Counted from the first letter of the stretch, positions 13,101-33,981 are shown. The stretch: 64,000 bases of DNA from Brachypterus glaber (GCA_958510825.1 OY294049.1:6200001-6264000), one strand, 5' to 3'. The notes: generated from the letters alone by a model not told the origin. Program-made: numbers and translations.

Positions 13101-13765
13101 TTTGCTTTAGCAAGAAGAAATAACAAGAAAAGTGCATAAAAAGAAAACTAAAGCATCAATCTATAAACATTTTGTTTAAATGAAGTAATATAATGCAGTG
13201 CTCTATAAATTTTTGAAGTAAACACTATAACAGAGAATTTTTTGGTTAAAATAATACTGGTCCGTAATTTTATTCAGGTAATGTTAAATTTAAGTTTATA
13301 TTAGCACTTTATGAATAAAAACTTACTTTTATTATAATTTTGAACAAAGTTTTACTTTTTAAACAGATTTTGTTATTATTTGTAAGACGTAAAATGACAG
13401 TCAAAAAATGTTAAAAATTATCAAAAGCACAATGGACTACAAAAATATTACTAAAAGTCATTTTTAAACTACTAATCATAGCTTCCTTGATCCAATTTGT
13501 TACTCAGATAGATAATGCGCCGAGTATACATATAATTTTTTGGTGTAGCAAAGTTAATTGGCCGCGATGGTACTTAAAAGTATCTGTATATCTGTAGAAA
13601 ATTTATTGATTTTTGGTATTCAGAAGTAATTATACTAAAATCCATATTGTCTTATAGGGTATTAATTCATTTTTCTTTATTTAGGGACCATTTTCAGATA
13701 ACGGATTCAATTTTCAACAGTATACGCCTTTTGATAACACGCTTTGTGAATGCGAAGTACCCTAA
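4176..13765 (+). CDS. POLE2: DNA polymerase epsilon subunit 2 (POLE2), 7 exons
   Basis: This is the non-catalytic B subunit of the leading-strand replicative polymerase, acting in the nucleus within Pol epsilon and the CMG helicase environment. Coding exons are 4176-4240, 4297-4459, 4725-5104, 6434-6695, 10565-10984, 12329-12505 and 13685-13765. They join in frame to 515 aa (human about 527), all with GT-AG introns. Residues 1-76 form the helical N-terminal domain. The OB-fold region includes YFLEDPSGRVELDL, and YGNINxFGGPS is recognisable as NINYFGGPS. The inactive phosphoesterase-like fold includes MGNFTS, FVFVPGLNDP and TNPCRIQYC, followed by YTLRLYPLPDLIVI near the C-terminus. The start is the first Met at the end of a short 5' region with E2F-type sites. 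Introns 4-6 are filled with transposable elements. The gene looks intact. Confidence 0.95.
5197..5630 (-). repeat. TAACGTTAG-family element, truncated
   Basis: It starts CCCTGGTAGAAAAGTACATA, the reverse complement of the right ends of the copies at 21128-21996 and 61322-62192. Its internal repeats of about 50 bp (AAAAACGTTATAAAATATAT and following) match those copies. It sits in POLE2 intron 3. Confidence 0.65.
5680..6334 (+). repeat. CAGCGCCTGCGCT-family repeat, diverged copy
   Basis: The right end keeps the family signature, with TATACCTTTACTGTGAATAG, GGAATGCGTTGCATT and CTTCACGGCTTG. The left part is diverged, and the boundary is approximate. It fills the rest of POLE2 intron 3. Confidence 0.45.
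6931..7699. repeat. Long palindromic element in POLE2 intron 4
   Basis: AAAATTTTCATTTAG at the left pairs with CTAAATGAAAATTTT at the right, and the similarity continues to a centre near 7330. There GAGCTAAGCGCCAATTAAG faces CTTATTTGGCGCTTAGCTC. The arms are about 370 bp, giving a near-full-length hairpin. Short reading frames inside are by-products of the palindrome. Confidence 0.7.
8580..9302 (-). CDS. Transposon-associated insect protein, N-terminal part, 240 aa
   Basis: A single-exon ORF runs antisense inside POLE2 intron 4. It has a C-x-C-x3-C cluster at residues 47-53 (CNCSKSC), a charged helical region, RxxFMKLYGVSIGRIKRI (residues around 118-135), a DKRGK patch and a tail with YYNKVFKEHFSLNFGKP. 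That order of motifs matches a large, poorly characterised protein family multiplied across insect genomes and thought to derive from mobile elements. In longer relatives the polypeptide continues past the FGKP motif, whereas this one stops about ten residues later, so it may be truncated. The frame has no internal stop, which suggests either a recent insertion or some constraint. The family assignment is from memory of its motif pattern. Function is unknown. Confidence 0.5.
   Translation of the reverse strand: MFENVKKRSNNSVSYPRNSIKMARLSGKAHVNHRGSYIPAKEPGKPCNCSKSCTDLLTSREKVQILKKFFNIPTKNGQDTFLQSLVEVEKCNFKGKQLIKTQSFKYHVLIENNKLKVCRLAFMKLYGVSIGRIKRITKLLVRGDLPQDKRGKSRSVNAMPEEEIMNVIDHIDSLPRNKLHILNRIVYYLPKELTVKKMHLFYKEKYPDSIITYEYYNKVFKEHFSLNFGKPTLKKSDLNI
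9694..10400 (+). repeat. CAGCGCCTGCGCT-family repeat, copy in POLE2 intron 4
   Basis: It starts CAGCGCCTGCGCT and ends CTTCACGGCTTGTT. It is collinear with 3216-3853, with several long A/T homopolymer runs in the middle. Confidence 0.6.
11001..11837. mobile_element. MITE in POLE2 intron 5, GTGCGGTCCGCC ends
   Basis: Left end ACAGTGCGGTCCGCCCCCTC and right end TTTTGGACCGCATGGTAG are inverted over about 50 bp of imperfect TIR, preceded by TAT. It begins 16 bp after the exon 5 splice donor. Diverged relatives of the left arm appear near 7925-8100 and 14480-14700. No transposase is encoded. Confidence 0.65.
11332..11561. mobile_element. Nested palindromic MITE, CACAGxCAC ends
   Basis: The arms are inverted and meet around 11440: GTATTCCTATGTATTTTGAG at the left and its reverse complement at the right. 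It is inserted in the element at 11001-11837. A sister copy lies at 28965-29267 and, by duplication, at 36368-36670. Confidence 0.6.
12569..13580. mobile_element. TIR element filling POLE2 intron 6
   Basis: The TIRs are at least 19 bp: TTTTAAGTACCATCGCGGC at the left and its reverse complement at 13561-13580. Inverted sequence of the same family lies at about 42405-43030, next to the end of the CBS duplication. No coding capacity was seen. The element makes up most of intron 6 (12506-13684). Confidence 0.65.
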
Positions 13766-13973
13766 TTTTTATTTATTACATTGTTTACTAGTTGTATATT
13801 CTTTAAAAATAATTTATTTCTTTATTTTTTATTGTTTTGTTTTTATACTTGTAATAATATATGACTTTTCTAACAAAAATGCGGTTTTTAATTTTTTACT
13901 GGGTGTCATTTTTTGACAGAAATTACTTTAAATTCAATGCGTTTCGTAAAATATTTCATTTTTCTTCATTAAA

Positions 13974-16900
13974 ATGATGGAATTTAGGCCTGACAGAGCT
14001 TCAGCGTGTAAATGGAGCACATTTGCAAAACCAGATTCATCACCACACGACTTTCAAAAATGGTAATAAATAATCATATAATATTTTTTTAAAATACTAA
14101 AAGATATTTTTTAGGCCTTTAGAACAATTAAAAATCCACGATAATATATTAACATGTATTGGGAGAACCCCTTTAGTAAAATTACAAAAAATTCCACAAA
14201 GTTGTGGTATTAAATGCAACATTTGTAAGAAAAATACTTATTTATACTATTTTATTTTATTTTTTGGTGATATTTCGTTTTAGACGCAAAATGTGACTTT
14301 TTAAATCCAGGTGGTTCCACAAAAGATAGGGTTGCTTTAAGAATAATAGAGGACGCTGAAAAACGTGGTCTGTTAAAACCCGAAAATACGATAATTGAAC
14401 CTACTTGGGGAAATCTGGGCATTTCTTTATCTTTAGTTTGTAACATTAAAGGTGAGTCCAAAATATATGTATACTGTGACCTCAAGAATTTTAGCTTGGG
14501 TTTGGCCCATATATCGGTGGGTTTTCCACATATTCGATATTTGTAGTTTTTAAAATGTCGGGTATTTTTTTAATAGAAAGGGGTCGTGTGATACATCATT
14601 TTAGAGCAAATAAAATTTTCTATTTGACGATATATTTTTTAAATTTTTTAGCAAAAAAAAATTACAATTTAAAGCCTTCAAAAAACAAAAGAAATTAAAT
14701 AATAAATTTAATTATATGGTTGATTATGGTCGATAAACACGCTCTGTATATTTTGTTCTTTTTTTTTGAAAATTTAGTTTTTGCTAGATTTTTAAATATT
14801 TTTTTGATCTCATTAAATAAATTTTGCGAACTTTCATATTTTTTAGTTGTATTATTTAACTATAGGAAAAAGTATTCTTTTGTTTGAATTCTTACAAAAG
14901 AATACTTTATGAAACTGTATTTTTTTATTACAGGGTATAAATTTATTCCTGTTGTACCTTATTCATCCACTAAAGAGAAAGTTGCATGTATGAGGGGACT
15001 AAACGCCAACGTTGTAATTGTACCCAAAAATCGTAGCCGCTTTGAAAAAGTTTCAGAACTTTTGGCTCAAATCAAAGACTCAGTAACTCTAAACCAATAC
15101 ACAAATCCTTCTTCTTCTCTGGCTCACTATGATACTATGGCTGAAGAAATATACGATTCTCTAGAGGGAAATATTGATATGATTGTAAGTTTTTCCTTTA
15201 ACTGTTTTATTTTTTTTATATATTTTTTTTATTTTTAATATGCGGTCGAGCAAAAAGTGAGCCCTTTTCCACTAGTACTAGGGACACTAGATCTAGGTCT
15301 TAAGTTAACAAGGCGACTTGTCTGTCGCCTTGCTAAGTTAAGACCTAGGTCTAGTGCCCCTAACTAGCACTGCTACCGTACTTACAAGGGCCTGATATAC
15401 AGGGTGATCAGTAAGTGGCATGCCAATATTTAAGAGGTGATTTTACATGTGCAGGGTACAGTTTCTATATAGGTTGGTCCGGAAATGAGCCCTAAGGGAG
15501 CTATTATAGCTCCCTTAGGGCTCATTTCCGGACGAACCTGTAACAGCTCTTTAAAATTGTACTAAAAATAGGGTTTTTTATTAATAACTATGGTGTCCTT
15601 TAAGCTAGAGCGACGAGGTTTTGCATGGAAATATGTTTGGAATGTGTGTGCAAGTGGGAGGTCCGTTGTAAGCATGCACGCCTTATTACGCTCTTGACGG
15701 AAAGAAGAGATCGCGAATGATCCCTCCCCCTTCCGTCGGAGACTTTCTTTCATGCGGAGAACTATACTAGTATTAATTATAAACTAATTAATTTATTTTT
15801 TTGAATTTATCCAGAGAAGTGCGCCTAGAACGATAAAATGTGTGAGGCTTTTTTTCCCAAACTTTTTTATGTGTATTTTTTTGTAAAAAATATAGATTCC
15901 TTGAAAAAAATAAATTAAAAATGTCATAGTGTAACACTGTAGGAGCAACCGTTAAAAAAATGCAACTAAAAGGAAGTAACATTTTGTGCCACCAAAAATT
16001 TTATTTTTTAAAAGGCTATTGCGTTTCTGAGTAGCCTTGGGTTTGGAGTTCCGTATTTTACTGTGTTGCCATGGCGTCAAACGTTAGGACCGTCACGACC
16101 AAAAATACAGTTTACGTACTCGGGCTCCGACTTGCATACCGGAAATATGGCCGGCACTAAAAGTGTTAATATTTAATTTATGTGTTTCTGTAAAGAATAC
16201 TTTTTTGCTTAGTTTTAAATGAAGAATCACCCTGCAGCATTAAAAATTTTATGGTTGTTTTTTTTGTTTCCTATTCGATATGACCATCTTCGTTAGGGCT
16301 CATTCCAGACCAACTTTTATACGAACTTTTTTTCATATTTTTGGATGTAGAATTACCTCTTAAATTTTGGCATACTAGTTACTAATCACTATAGGTCGTA
16401 ACCAAGGTATTGAATTCATCATACGCGCGTGAAACCCCCGCTCCGTGCAGATCACCAGTCAACAGGACATCGCAAATACGTTACTACAGTAACGCATTTG
16501 TGCGTCTGCAACTGCACACCGAACGGGCGACCTCACACCCCTATACTAGAAGCAATACCTCCGCTTCGACTTATACTGATCACCCTGTATATAATAATTA
16601 AAATATTTTGTTATTTTCATTTTTGTTTACCAAAGGTGGCTAGTGCAGCCACTGGGGCTACGGTAACTGGAGTTGGTCGAAAAATGAAGGAGAAAAATCC
16701 CTCTATTTTGGTAATTGTGACTGATCCTGTGGGTTCTCGCACTGCTCTACCTAATCATCTCAATAAGACTGATATAACCCGTTGGGAAAATGATGAAATT
16801 GGAATCCAATTTGTTCCGACAATTTTTGATAAAAATGTCGTTGATAAGTAAGTTTTCTAAAATAGTTAATTTCCCAACACGTGCGGAAAGTTTAACTTTT

Positions 16901-19900
16901 CCGCACGCCACCTCAGTTGACTGAACGAGTTCAGTTAAGCAGTAAAGTTCGGAAAAGATATTATGCAATTTCAAGTCCAAATATAAAAAAAAACACTGAA
17001 TGGATTAACCCATCAAGGACTAACCCATGAATTTATGGTCTAATGTACGAAATATTTATGAGATATTACTATCACACTAGGCAACACGTTTTCTTGCCCC
17101 GATTGGAGTCATATGTTTTTTAACTAATTTTGGGTCGCTGAAACCGAATCTGGCCACAGAATATTTCTATTACCTAAGTTTTCTGAGAAAAATAAGATAA
17201 AAATGTAAAAAAATCATTATTTTATCCCTCTTTTGTTCTAAAATCATGGGAGACAAAAATATTCCAAGGACAAATTTGGATTCGGCGACTCAATATTAGT
17301 TAAAAAATACCCAACTTAAAACATAGAAACTTTAAATTCATAGGTAGAATAAATAGGGCTATAATGAAAAAAAAAATTAAAAAAAATGGATAATGTGACA
17401 AAACTAAGTAGGGGTGGAGGGTAAGAAGAAGGGTGCATAAGGGGACAAGCTTATCGCCACGTACTCATGCTAAAAATTGTCAAAAATCATTACTAGGGGG
17501 TCAAAAATGAACTAAAAAAATGTTACGTATTATGGTTCTTATGTAATAAAGTAACATTTTTATGATGTAGAACCATTAAAAAAAAACAAAACAAAAATAC
17601 ACAAGATTTTGTTTTATAAATTATTTTTAAATTGGCATAATTGCATGTACTAAAATTTAAAAAATAAGACGTGCTGAATTTTTTTTAAGGTCAAATTTGC
17701 ATTCTGCGCTCAAATTGATAAGAAAAATATATTTTTTGGGCTCGGGAAAAAAGTTTACACTTATTTTATCTTTTTCATTTATTTACTTTTTAGGAACAAA
17801 CTAAGCAAAATAAAAAAATATTTGTATAAATATTTTTATAGAGAATTTTATAATCTACAAATTAAGTTCTATAAAGTTTTTAAAAAAATTTGATAGTTTT
17901 GCCACAAATGAGCAATTAAGTAAACTCTCCACTTTCATTTTAACCTTTTTATTTTTTTTTCGCGTACTTACTCTGACAGTAGGTTCTTGACATATAGATT
18001 TTTGAATTCCTCGTATTTTTTTTAATATACACTAAAATTTTCAAAATTCTACTCTTTTTTTTAAGATTTTGAAAAAAAAACGTAATTATTACCTGAACTT
18101 ATATCTCAAAAATTTTAGGTGCTGGAATTTTTCTAAGGTCAGATTCTACGCCCTCGAATTAGTAAGAAAAATTTACTTTCCGATCGGGGCAAAAAAAAAG
18201 TTGCGATTTGTTGCCTAGTGTTATTAGTCCAATTAGGTGTTTTTACTAAAAAAAAATGCAAAAAATGTTCACGTTTTCGCTTGTTAGTAAAATGTAAACA
18301 GTTCACTCGTTAGAAATAAAAAAAACATAACTTCTGCATAATATGCTAAGCCGTAAATAAATAAATTGGAAACTAGATGCATTTTAAAACACTACAAAAA
18401 TCTCTAAATCTGTATGAATATTAGGACGGTAGCTACCGCGGTAGTCCCTGATGGGATCCCTGGTAAAAAAGTACATAACATAACATAACATAACATTAGA
18501 TTAGTGACATTTTTTTACAAAAAATTTAAAATTGCTATATAGGAGTTTTTAATTGAATCTGATAATAAAAACTCCACCCCCGGGGGGGTTAGGGGGTAAA
18601 TATTTTTAATTAATTCCAATATTTTCGTCAAAATTGGTATATAGGGGTTTTTGTGGTCGACGAATCTGAATCTGACAATAAACTTTTTCTAATTTCATAC
18701 CCTGAGGGGTGGGGGAGGTTTTCGTAAAAATTGATATATTAAGTTTTTTGATGGTACTGAAAGTGAATTTGATAATAAAAAAAAATTAAACACCCCCTGA
18801 GGGCCGGGGGTTGTTTTCGGGAAAACTCGTATATTGGGGTTTTTGAGGTTGCTGAAAGGAAATCTGAAAATAAAAGAATTCTAACTCCACCCCTGGGGGG
18901 TGGGGGTAGTTTTCGTGAAAATTGGTATATTGGTGTTTTTGAGGTTGCTAAAAGTGAATCTGATCATAAAAAAAATGGAACTCCACCTCCTGAGAGGCGA
19001 GGGGTAGTTTTCATATAAATTGGAATATTGGGTTTTTTGAGGTTGCTGAAAGGGAATCTGATAAAACCATTCTAACTCCACCTCCTGAGGGGCGGGGGGT
19101 AGTTTTCTTGAAAATTGATATATTTGGGTTTTTGAGGTCGCTAAAACTGAATCCTGAAATAAAACTTTTCTAAATCCACCCCCTGAGGGGTGGTGGGTAG
19201 TTTTTGGGAAAATTGGTATATTGGGGTTTTTAAGGTTGCTGAAAGTGAATCTGATAATAAAAAATACATTTCACGCGCGGAGGTGAAAAATGGGAAAGCT
19301 CTTTTACTGGGCAGTGTCTTCTAAACACTTTCACTTAATTTAAGAATCATCTAAATCCATTTAGTACCTAGTTTTCGAATTGAAAAAGCATGAATTTTTT
19401 GTGTTTGGACCACTTTAATTACCCAGCAAATTATATTTTTAAAGATGGATTAAATCTGAAGATAAAAAATCATTTGTCATGGCAAATCGTTTGGTTCGTG
19501 AAGAGGGCATCCTATGTGGTGGTAGTTCAGGAGCGGCTCTAGTCGCCGCCATTGAAGCAACTAAAGACTTGGAACCTGGAAAAAATGTGGTAGTTATTTT
19601 TCAGGACTCTTTTAGGTAAGAAAAATGATAAAATATTTATTTTCTCGTACATGCGCGCCCCGAGAGGGGCGGGGGCGTCTCCCCCCTGGCTTTTTAGATA
19701 TATATTATTTTGTTTTGTTTTTAACAATTTTAAAGTGTTTGGTCCTTCAGATTTCTAAAAAAGTTGCCTTTGGTGCTGGTAATGGTTACTGAACGAAAAT
19801 CCATAAGAAAGTAATAATATTATTTAAAATATCTTATAAATAATTATAATTTGCTTTGAAAATTACATGCTGTTTGGAAAATGATTTATAAAAGTACTCG

Positions 19901-20350
19901 CCTGCGGAACAATAACATGCTTACCGAGTGTCGGCCATAAATTTTAATTAAAAGTTTAAAAAAAAATATATTTTAAATTCTAAGCTTAAAAGATGTTAAG
20001 AATTAAAAATTCTAAAGATTCTCGTCTGCGGCGCTAAACTGGTTATTAAAAAGAGGATACAACAATTTTAATTAATATATTATATTCAACTGTAAACCTG
20101 TTTAAAAATAACTTGGACAGGGATATTGAAAGAATAAGGAACCAATGGGTGCACTTTCCTCAATAACTATTTAGTCTGTGATCTATAACCGTAATTATTT
20201 ATTTATTTATTTATATTTAAACTCTAGTAATTTTATTTTTATAATTAAGCTAATTTTTGTGATATATTTTTTTTTTTGTGATGTAACTTAGATGTAATGA
20301 GCTTAGATTTTTTATACTCAGTTTCATCGGCTTTAGCCGCTCACTGTTTT

Positions 20351-20404
<54 letters not shown>

Positions 20405-23141
20405 TTGCATACCTGTATCTTAGAAATGTGGCATCTAAATATTTCGAAAATTTTTGCCCTGCGGCTATAACGTGATTATTTTTTTAGAGGTTTCCTCTGG
20501 CTATTTTAAGTTTTATAAATATTTTTTTTTTAATTTTTGATGTTAGGGGGAACTCGAAAATTAACAAAAAAATCGTCTGCGGCGCTTAACTTGATATCAT
20601 AATATTAAATAATAGATTTTATAAAATAATGGCATATGAAATTCTAAAAAATACGATACATTAGGATTTCTAAAAAATTTCGCGTGCCGCGCTAAATGTT
20701 ATGTTGGTGATGCCACTCAATCTGTTTCATATTAACCCCCCCCCTCCAGGAAAAAAGACTGGCCCTTTTTGGAAATCTAACAAAAACTTTTTGTTGCAAA
20801 GCCGAATAGGCTATCAAAAACCCTGCGGGTGCCCATGTTCTCATATATGACACCTTTTTTCTTTAGATATTATTTGTCAAGATTTGCACGGTCAGATTGG
20901 ATGGAGTCAAGACACTTTAGTTTATGTATTAACAGAACACAACGATGGTGGTGGCAAATAAATCTTAAATGTCTATCAAGTTTAGGCAGTATACCAACGA
21001 TTATAAACTGCGCGACATGTCACAGAGCTTTGCACACCTTGCGTAAATATAAATATCACACTTTGGCGGTCGTCAACGACAAAGGGTTTGTATTAATAAC
21101 ACTAACCCGCAGAAAAAAGTTAAATTACCCTAGTAGAAATTTAACATTAGAACAACGTTTTACTAATGTTAGAAAACTGTATAAAAGTACGTTATAAAAT
21201 ATGTGCAAATGTCCCGCTTTTTAACGTTAGAATCAAACGTTAGTTACAAACGTTAATCTAACGTTAGATTTTTAAGTTAGAAATACGTTATGAGTACTTT
21301 TAATTTCTAACTTTCGGAGGGGGCGTGGCCAACGTGGAAATTTCTACCTGCATCATAAAATGGCAGCTGGAGACAAATTTATTCATATAAATAAATCTTA
21401 ATATTTTTAAACATAATTTCGTTACATTTATATATAAAATAGTCATCTTTTTAGGTGGCCCTAAATATTTTTCGTGTAATATCCTGTTGTACTTCGATAA
21501 ATACGTTTACCTCTCAGAAAAACTTTATATTTAGTTAGTTAATATTTCTGTATACATTTAGAATCTTAAGATATTTTTTCAATTCTAGTACAGCGTTGCC
21601 AGACCTACTATAATTTTGACTTCTAGGGAATATTTTTTTTAAACTTTTGAAATAATAAATAATTATCAAAAATAGCTGCCTGAAATGATTATTTTCTACT
21701 ATAGCTTACGTATTAATAATGGAAATTTAAAAAATATTTAAAGTTAGAATGAGGTTAGAAAAAGGTTAGAATTTAGTTGGGAAACTAACGTTAGATTTAT
21801 GTATTTTATAACGTTTTTGTCAAACGTTAGTTTTTAAGGTTAGATTTATATATTTTATAACGTTTTTGTCAGACGTTAGTTTTTAAGGTTAGATTTATAT
21901 ATTTTATAACGTTTTTGTATAACGTTTAAGACTAAACATAAAAATGTTACTAATCTAATGTTAAGTTAGATTTATGTACTTTTCTACCAGGGTTGGGACT
22001 AAAAAAAATCCCCTACAATGATTCAAAGTTGTATTAAAAACGATTTAATTTAAACCATTTCTTTATAAATAATTATTTCTGGAAATTAAAAACAAACATT
22101 AAAATTTAGTATATGTAAAATAAATTTATTGTAGTGATTTAACAGGCGTCGTTAATAAACATAAATTATTGATGGACCTTATATTTGGTAAAGTTCGCAA
22201 AGATGATAAAGTGGAAATGGTTGCTTCTGGGACTGACTTTGGAAAGTGTGTACGATGTTCAACGATGGGTCTAGTTTTCAAAGTTCTTCAGCAAAATTCT
22301 TGCTGCATAGTTTTTGACAAAGTTTGTAAGTGACATCAGTGTATTAGATTTACTTTGATAAATATTTTTTTGGGGTTATAATGACTACAATTTTATTTAT
22401 TTTAATTTTATTTATTTATATTTGTCTTTTTTGCTTACAACGTTAAAATATTGTCACGAATGATGGGTTCTTTCTTGTTACGATTAATGGTCTTCCTCTC
22501 AATTTTGCTGGATACGGGTTTGGGGTTGGGGTAATTAAACTCTTATTCATACACGTTCTTACCACTTTAGGTTACAGAGATGTCAGAGTTACTTTGCCCA
22601 ATGGGCACTGCCCACTTTGGGACTACCCAACTATCGACTCTACGGTATTCAATCTGATAAACTAATAATTTAATTCTTATTCTACGTACCGTATTTATAC
22701 CAAGATGTTTTCAAACAAACCTAGTTTATTTAAGTTCAATAACACAAGAATGCTTGGTGTGCAAAACATCTGTATGCAATACAAGGTACTAATTTATAAA
22801 TAATAAAATTGTTTTATGAAATTTAGGTAAAGCCTGTATGGCTAGCTAGCCAACTCTTGACAATATTATGTTTTATGTCTCTATCTCTCTGGTCCTATCT
22901 TTAACCTGAGCTTGATGCTTTTTGTCGTGCAAATAAAAATTCGGACACTAACCAATTTTAAAAAGTAAACAAATAACAAAAATAACAATTTTTCATGCGT
23001 GACTTTATTACTGATACCATCTATTTCATAGATTCTGAAACCGGTGGAAGCATAGATAAGCCTGTAGGAAAAATAACATTATACGATTTATTGTATTTTT
23101 TAACAAATCACCCTGCTACCAGAAAATATGGCCCATTTTAA
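13974..23141 (+). CDS. Cbs: Cystathionine beta-synthase paralogue 1, 9 exons
   Basis: A PLP enzyme of fold type II; canonical members condense serine and homocysteine to cystathionine in the cytosol. Exons: 13974-14062, 14115-14224, 14284-14451, 14934-15184, 16636-16847, 19445-19615, 20867-21085, 22135-22325 and 23032-23141, giving 506 aa in frame. Cys12 and His25 keep the human haem-ligand spacing (C52/H65). Lys80 in GGSTKDR is the PLP lysine. GGSSG matches the serine loop, and residues from about 340 form the regulatory CBS-domain region. Odd changes: the asparagine loop normally reading TSGNTG is TWGNLG (107-112), and the phosphate loop GTGGT is ATGAT (211-215). The exon 7 donor is the weak GG|GTTTGT. 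The exon 8 acceptor must be GTAG at 22131-22134, because the CAG further on breaks the frame. A second Met at residue 2 is an alternative start. Confidence 0.9.
15280..15362. repeat. Short strong hairpin in CBS-1 intron 4
   Basis: The arms CTTAAGTTAACAAGGCGAC and GTCGCCTTGCTAAGTTAAG flank a six-base loop, and the outer arms pair further through CTAGATCTAGG and CCTAGGTCTAG. It is likely the core of a decayed MITE. Confidence 0.6.
15398..16588. mobile_element. ACAGGGTGATCAGTA-ended element in CBS-1 intron 4
   Basis: The left end ACAGGGTGATCAGTAAGTGG is mirrored by TACTGATCACCCTGT at 16574-16587. It holds a near-perfect inner palindrome at about 15474-15540 (GGTCCGGAAATGAGCCC and its complement). 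Diverged relatives of the interior occur at 25440-25755, 31928-32420, 39331-39823 and, inverted, at 52020-52420. It fills most of the intron. Confidence 0.6.
17002..18458. mobile_element. Element ended by TTAACCCATCAAGGAC, CBS-1 intron 5
   Basis: The left end reads GGATTAACCCATCAAGGAC and the right end AGTCCCTGATGGGATCC, an imperfect inverted pair about 1.45 kb apart. A larger relative with the same ends lies at 48324-50253; the interior near 18290-18440 matches that copy in reverse. No ORF of note. Confidence 0.5.
18467..19317 (+). repeat. Foldback-element arm with ~100-bp minisatellite
   Basis: About eight tandem units of roughly 100 bp are present, each with TTTGAGGTTGCTGAAAGTGA-like text, AATCTGATAATAAAA, a CCACCCC stretch and GGGTAGTTTTC. 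The end reads TTTTACTGGGCAGTGT, identical to the terminus of the complete foldback element at 58971-61074. Only this arm is present; its left side is fused to a CCCTGGTAAAAAAGTACATA end of the TAACGTTAG family. It occupies the 3' half of CBS-1 intron 5. Confidence 0.7.
19880..20720. repeat. Region with iterated CTGCGGCGCTAA motif
   Basis: CBS-1 intron 6 carries the GC-rich word CTGCGGCGCTAA or close variants near 19905, 20027, 20578 and 20685, each embedded in A/T-rich DNA. The same word recurs at 62390-62880. It also includes the trinucleotide microsatellite at 20350-20404. Confidence 0.45.
20350..20404. repeat. (TAA)n microsatellite
   Basis: About 18 uninterrupted TAA/ATA units within CBS-1 intron 6. 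Confidence 0.95.
21128..21996. mobile_element. TAACGTTAG-rich element in CBS-1 intron 7
   Basis: The left end is TACCCTAGTAGAAATTTAAC and the right end is the inverse of CCCTGGTAGAAAAGTACATA. The right half holds about three tandem units of ~50 bp (21786-21920), each with ACGTTTTTGTCAAACGTTAG or a variant. A collinear copy of similar length lies at 61322-62192. It starts about 40 bp after the exon 7 donor. Confidence 0.7.
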
Positions 23142-23183
23142 GTTGATATTGAAGCAATATATACACCATTTTATCAGCAAGGT

Positions 23184-23189
23184 AATAAA
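23184..23189 (+). terminator. Poly(A) signal of CBS paralogue 1
   Basis: AATAAA lies 43 bp after the stop codon of the first CBS gene. Confidence 0.55.
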
Positions 23190-23994
23190 TGTTATATTCA
23201 TGCAATATGTTTAAAACCAACTAATCCACACACTTCGGTTTAAAACAACGCTTAGTAAACAGTTAAGGTTCTCCCACACTAAACGCGAGTGTCATCGGCG
23301 AATTTCCAGTGCTCGCATAAGCGCCGCATCGATTCTATTGTTGACGCGAGGTTTTAAATATTTACATTTTTATTTTCTTCGAAAAACACCGATATATTTA
23401 CATATTTATAGTTAATATGTATATTCAATATTGTTGTGTGTAACAAATTAGTCGTCAAATGTTTCGATTTAGTGACCTTTATAAAAATTTCCCTCATAAT
23501 TCGGCAAAATTATTCCGTAAGCCTATATTTCTGTGTTTATTTTCAACGTTGATGAGTCATAACTGAATTTATTCCGATTAATGGTCATCGCAAGTATCTT
23601 CTCAAATGCACTTGCATGTGTCCTTTCGATTGGTGTGGGAGCATCTTTGACTTGGTGTAGATGCCGACATTCGCCAAATCTTCGTACACGTACTCGGTGA
23701 CGCTCCCACACCAATCTAAAGGCCACTTGCAAGTGCTTTTGCAAAGGCACTTGTGATGACACTAGCGTGTAGTAAAGAGCCTAATGTGACGTTTCCTGTC
23801 GGAAAACGTCATATTAAGGGACTCTAGCGTGTAGCGTGGCAGCAACCTTAGTAAATGTCACATAGAGCCTCTAGTTTTAACCTTTAATAAAATACATGAC
23901 ACATTTGTCGTGTTTAGTTGTCATTTTTATTCTGCATTGTGTAATTTTTCACAGAAATTACATAAAATTACAGTCATCTCAATAGTTCATCTTC
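23190..23994. other. Spacer between the two CBS genes
   Basis: About 0.8 kb without a gene. It holds an inverted repeat at 23600-23745, where TTGGTGTGGGAGC faces GCTCCCACACCAA, inside a sequence ended by CTCCCACACTAAACGCGAG and TGATGACACTAGCGTGTAG. A small hairpin follows at 23782-23820 (TGACGTTT and AAACGTCA). The last 50 bp before the CBS-2 start share CACAGAAATTACAT-like text with the equivalent position of CBS-1 (GACAGAAATTACTT at 13913). This may be a conserved 5' UTR splice acceptor. Confidence 0.5.

Positions 23995-33981
<9,987 letters not shown>

Noticed and set aside
16410..16635. Coding extension upstream of CBS-1 exon 5
   Set aside because: An open frame continues upstream of 16636, but alignment with CBS-2 and the intact AAAG acceptor place the exon start at 16636. 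The upstream part is the end of an ACAGGGTG-type element.
18500..19260. CRISPR-like regular array
   Set aside because: The ~100-bp units are contiguous, degenerate tandem repeats without unique spacers, and the context is an animal intron. It is a minisatellite within a transposon arm.
23523..23762. 79-aa reading frame on the minus strand between the CBS genes
   Set aside because: It lies across the arms of a hairpin (23600-23745), so its sequence is a by-product of the inverted repeat. It has no motif and no splice context.
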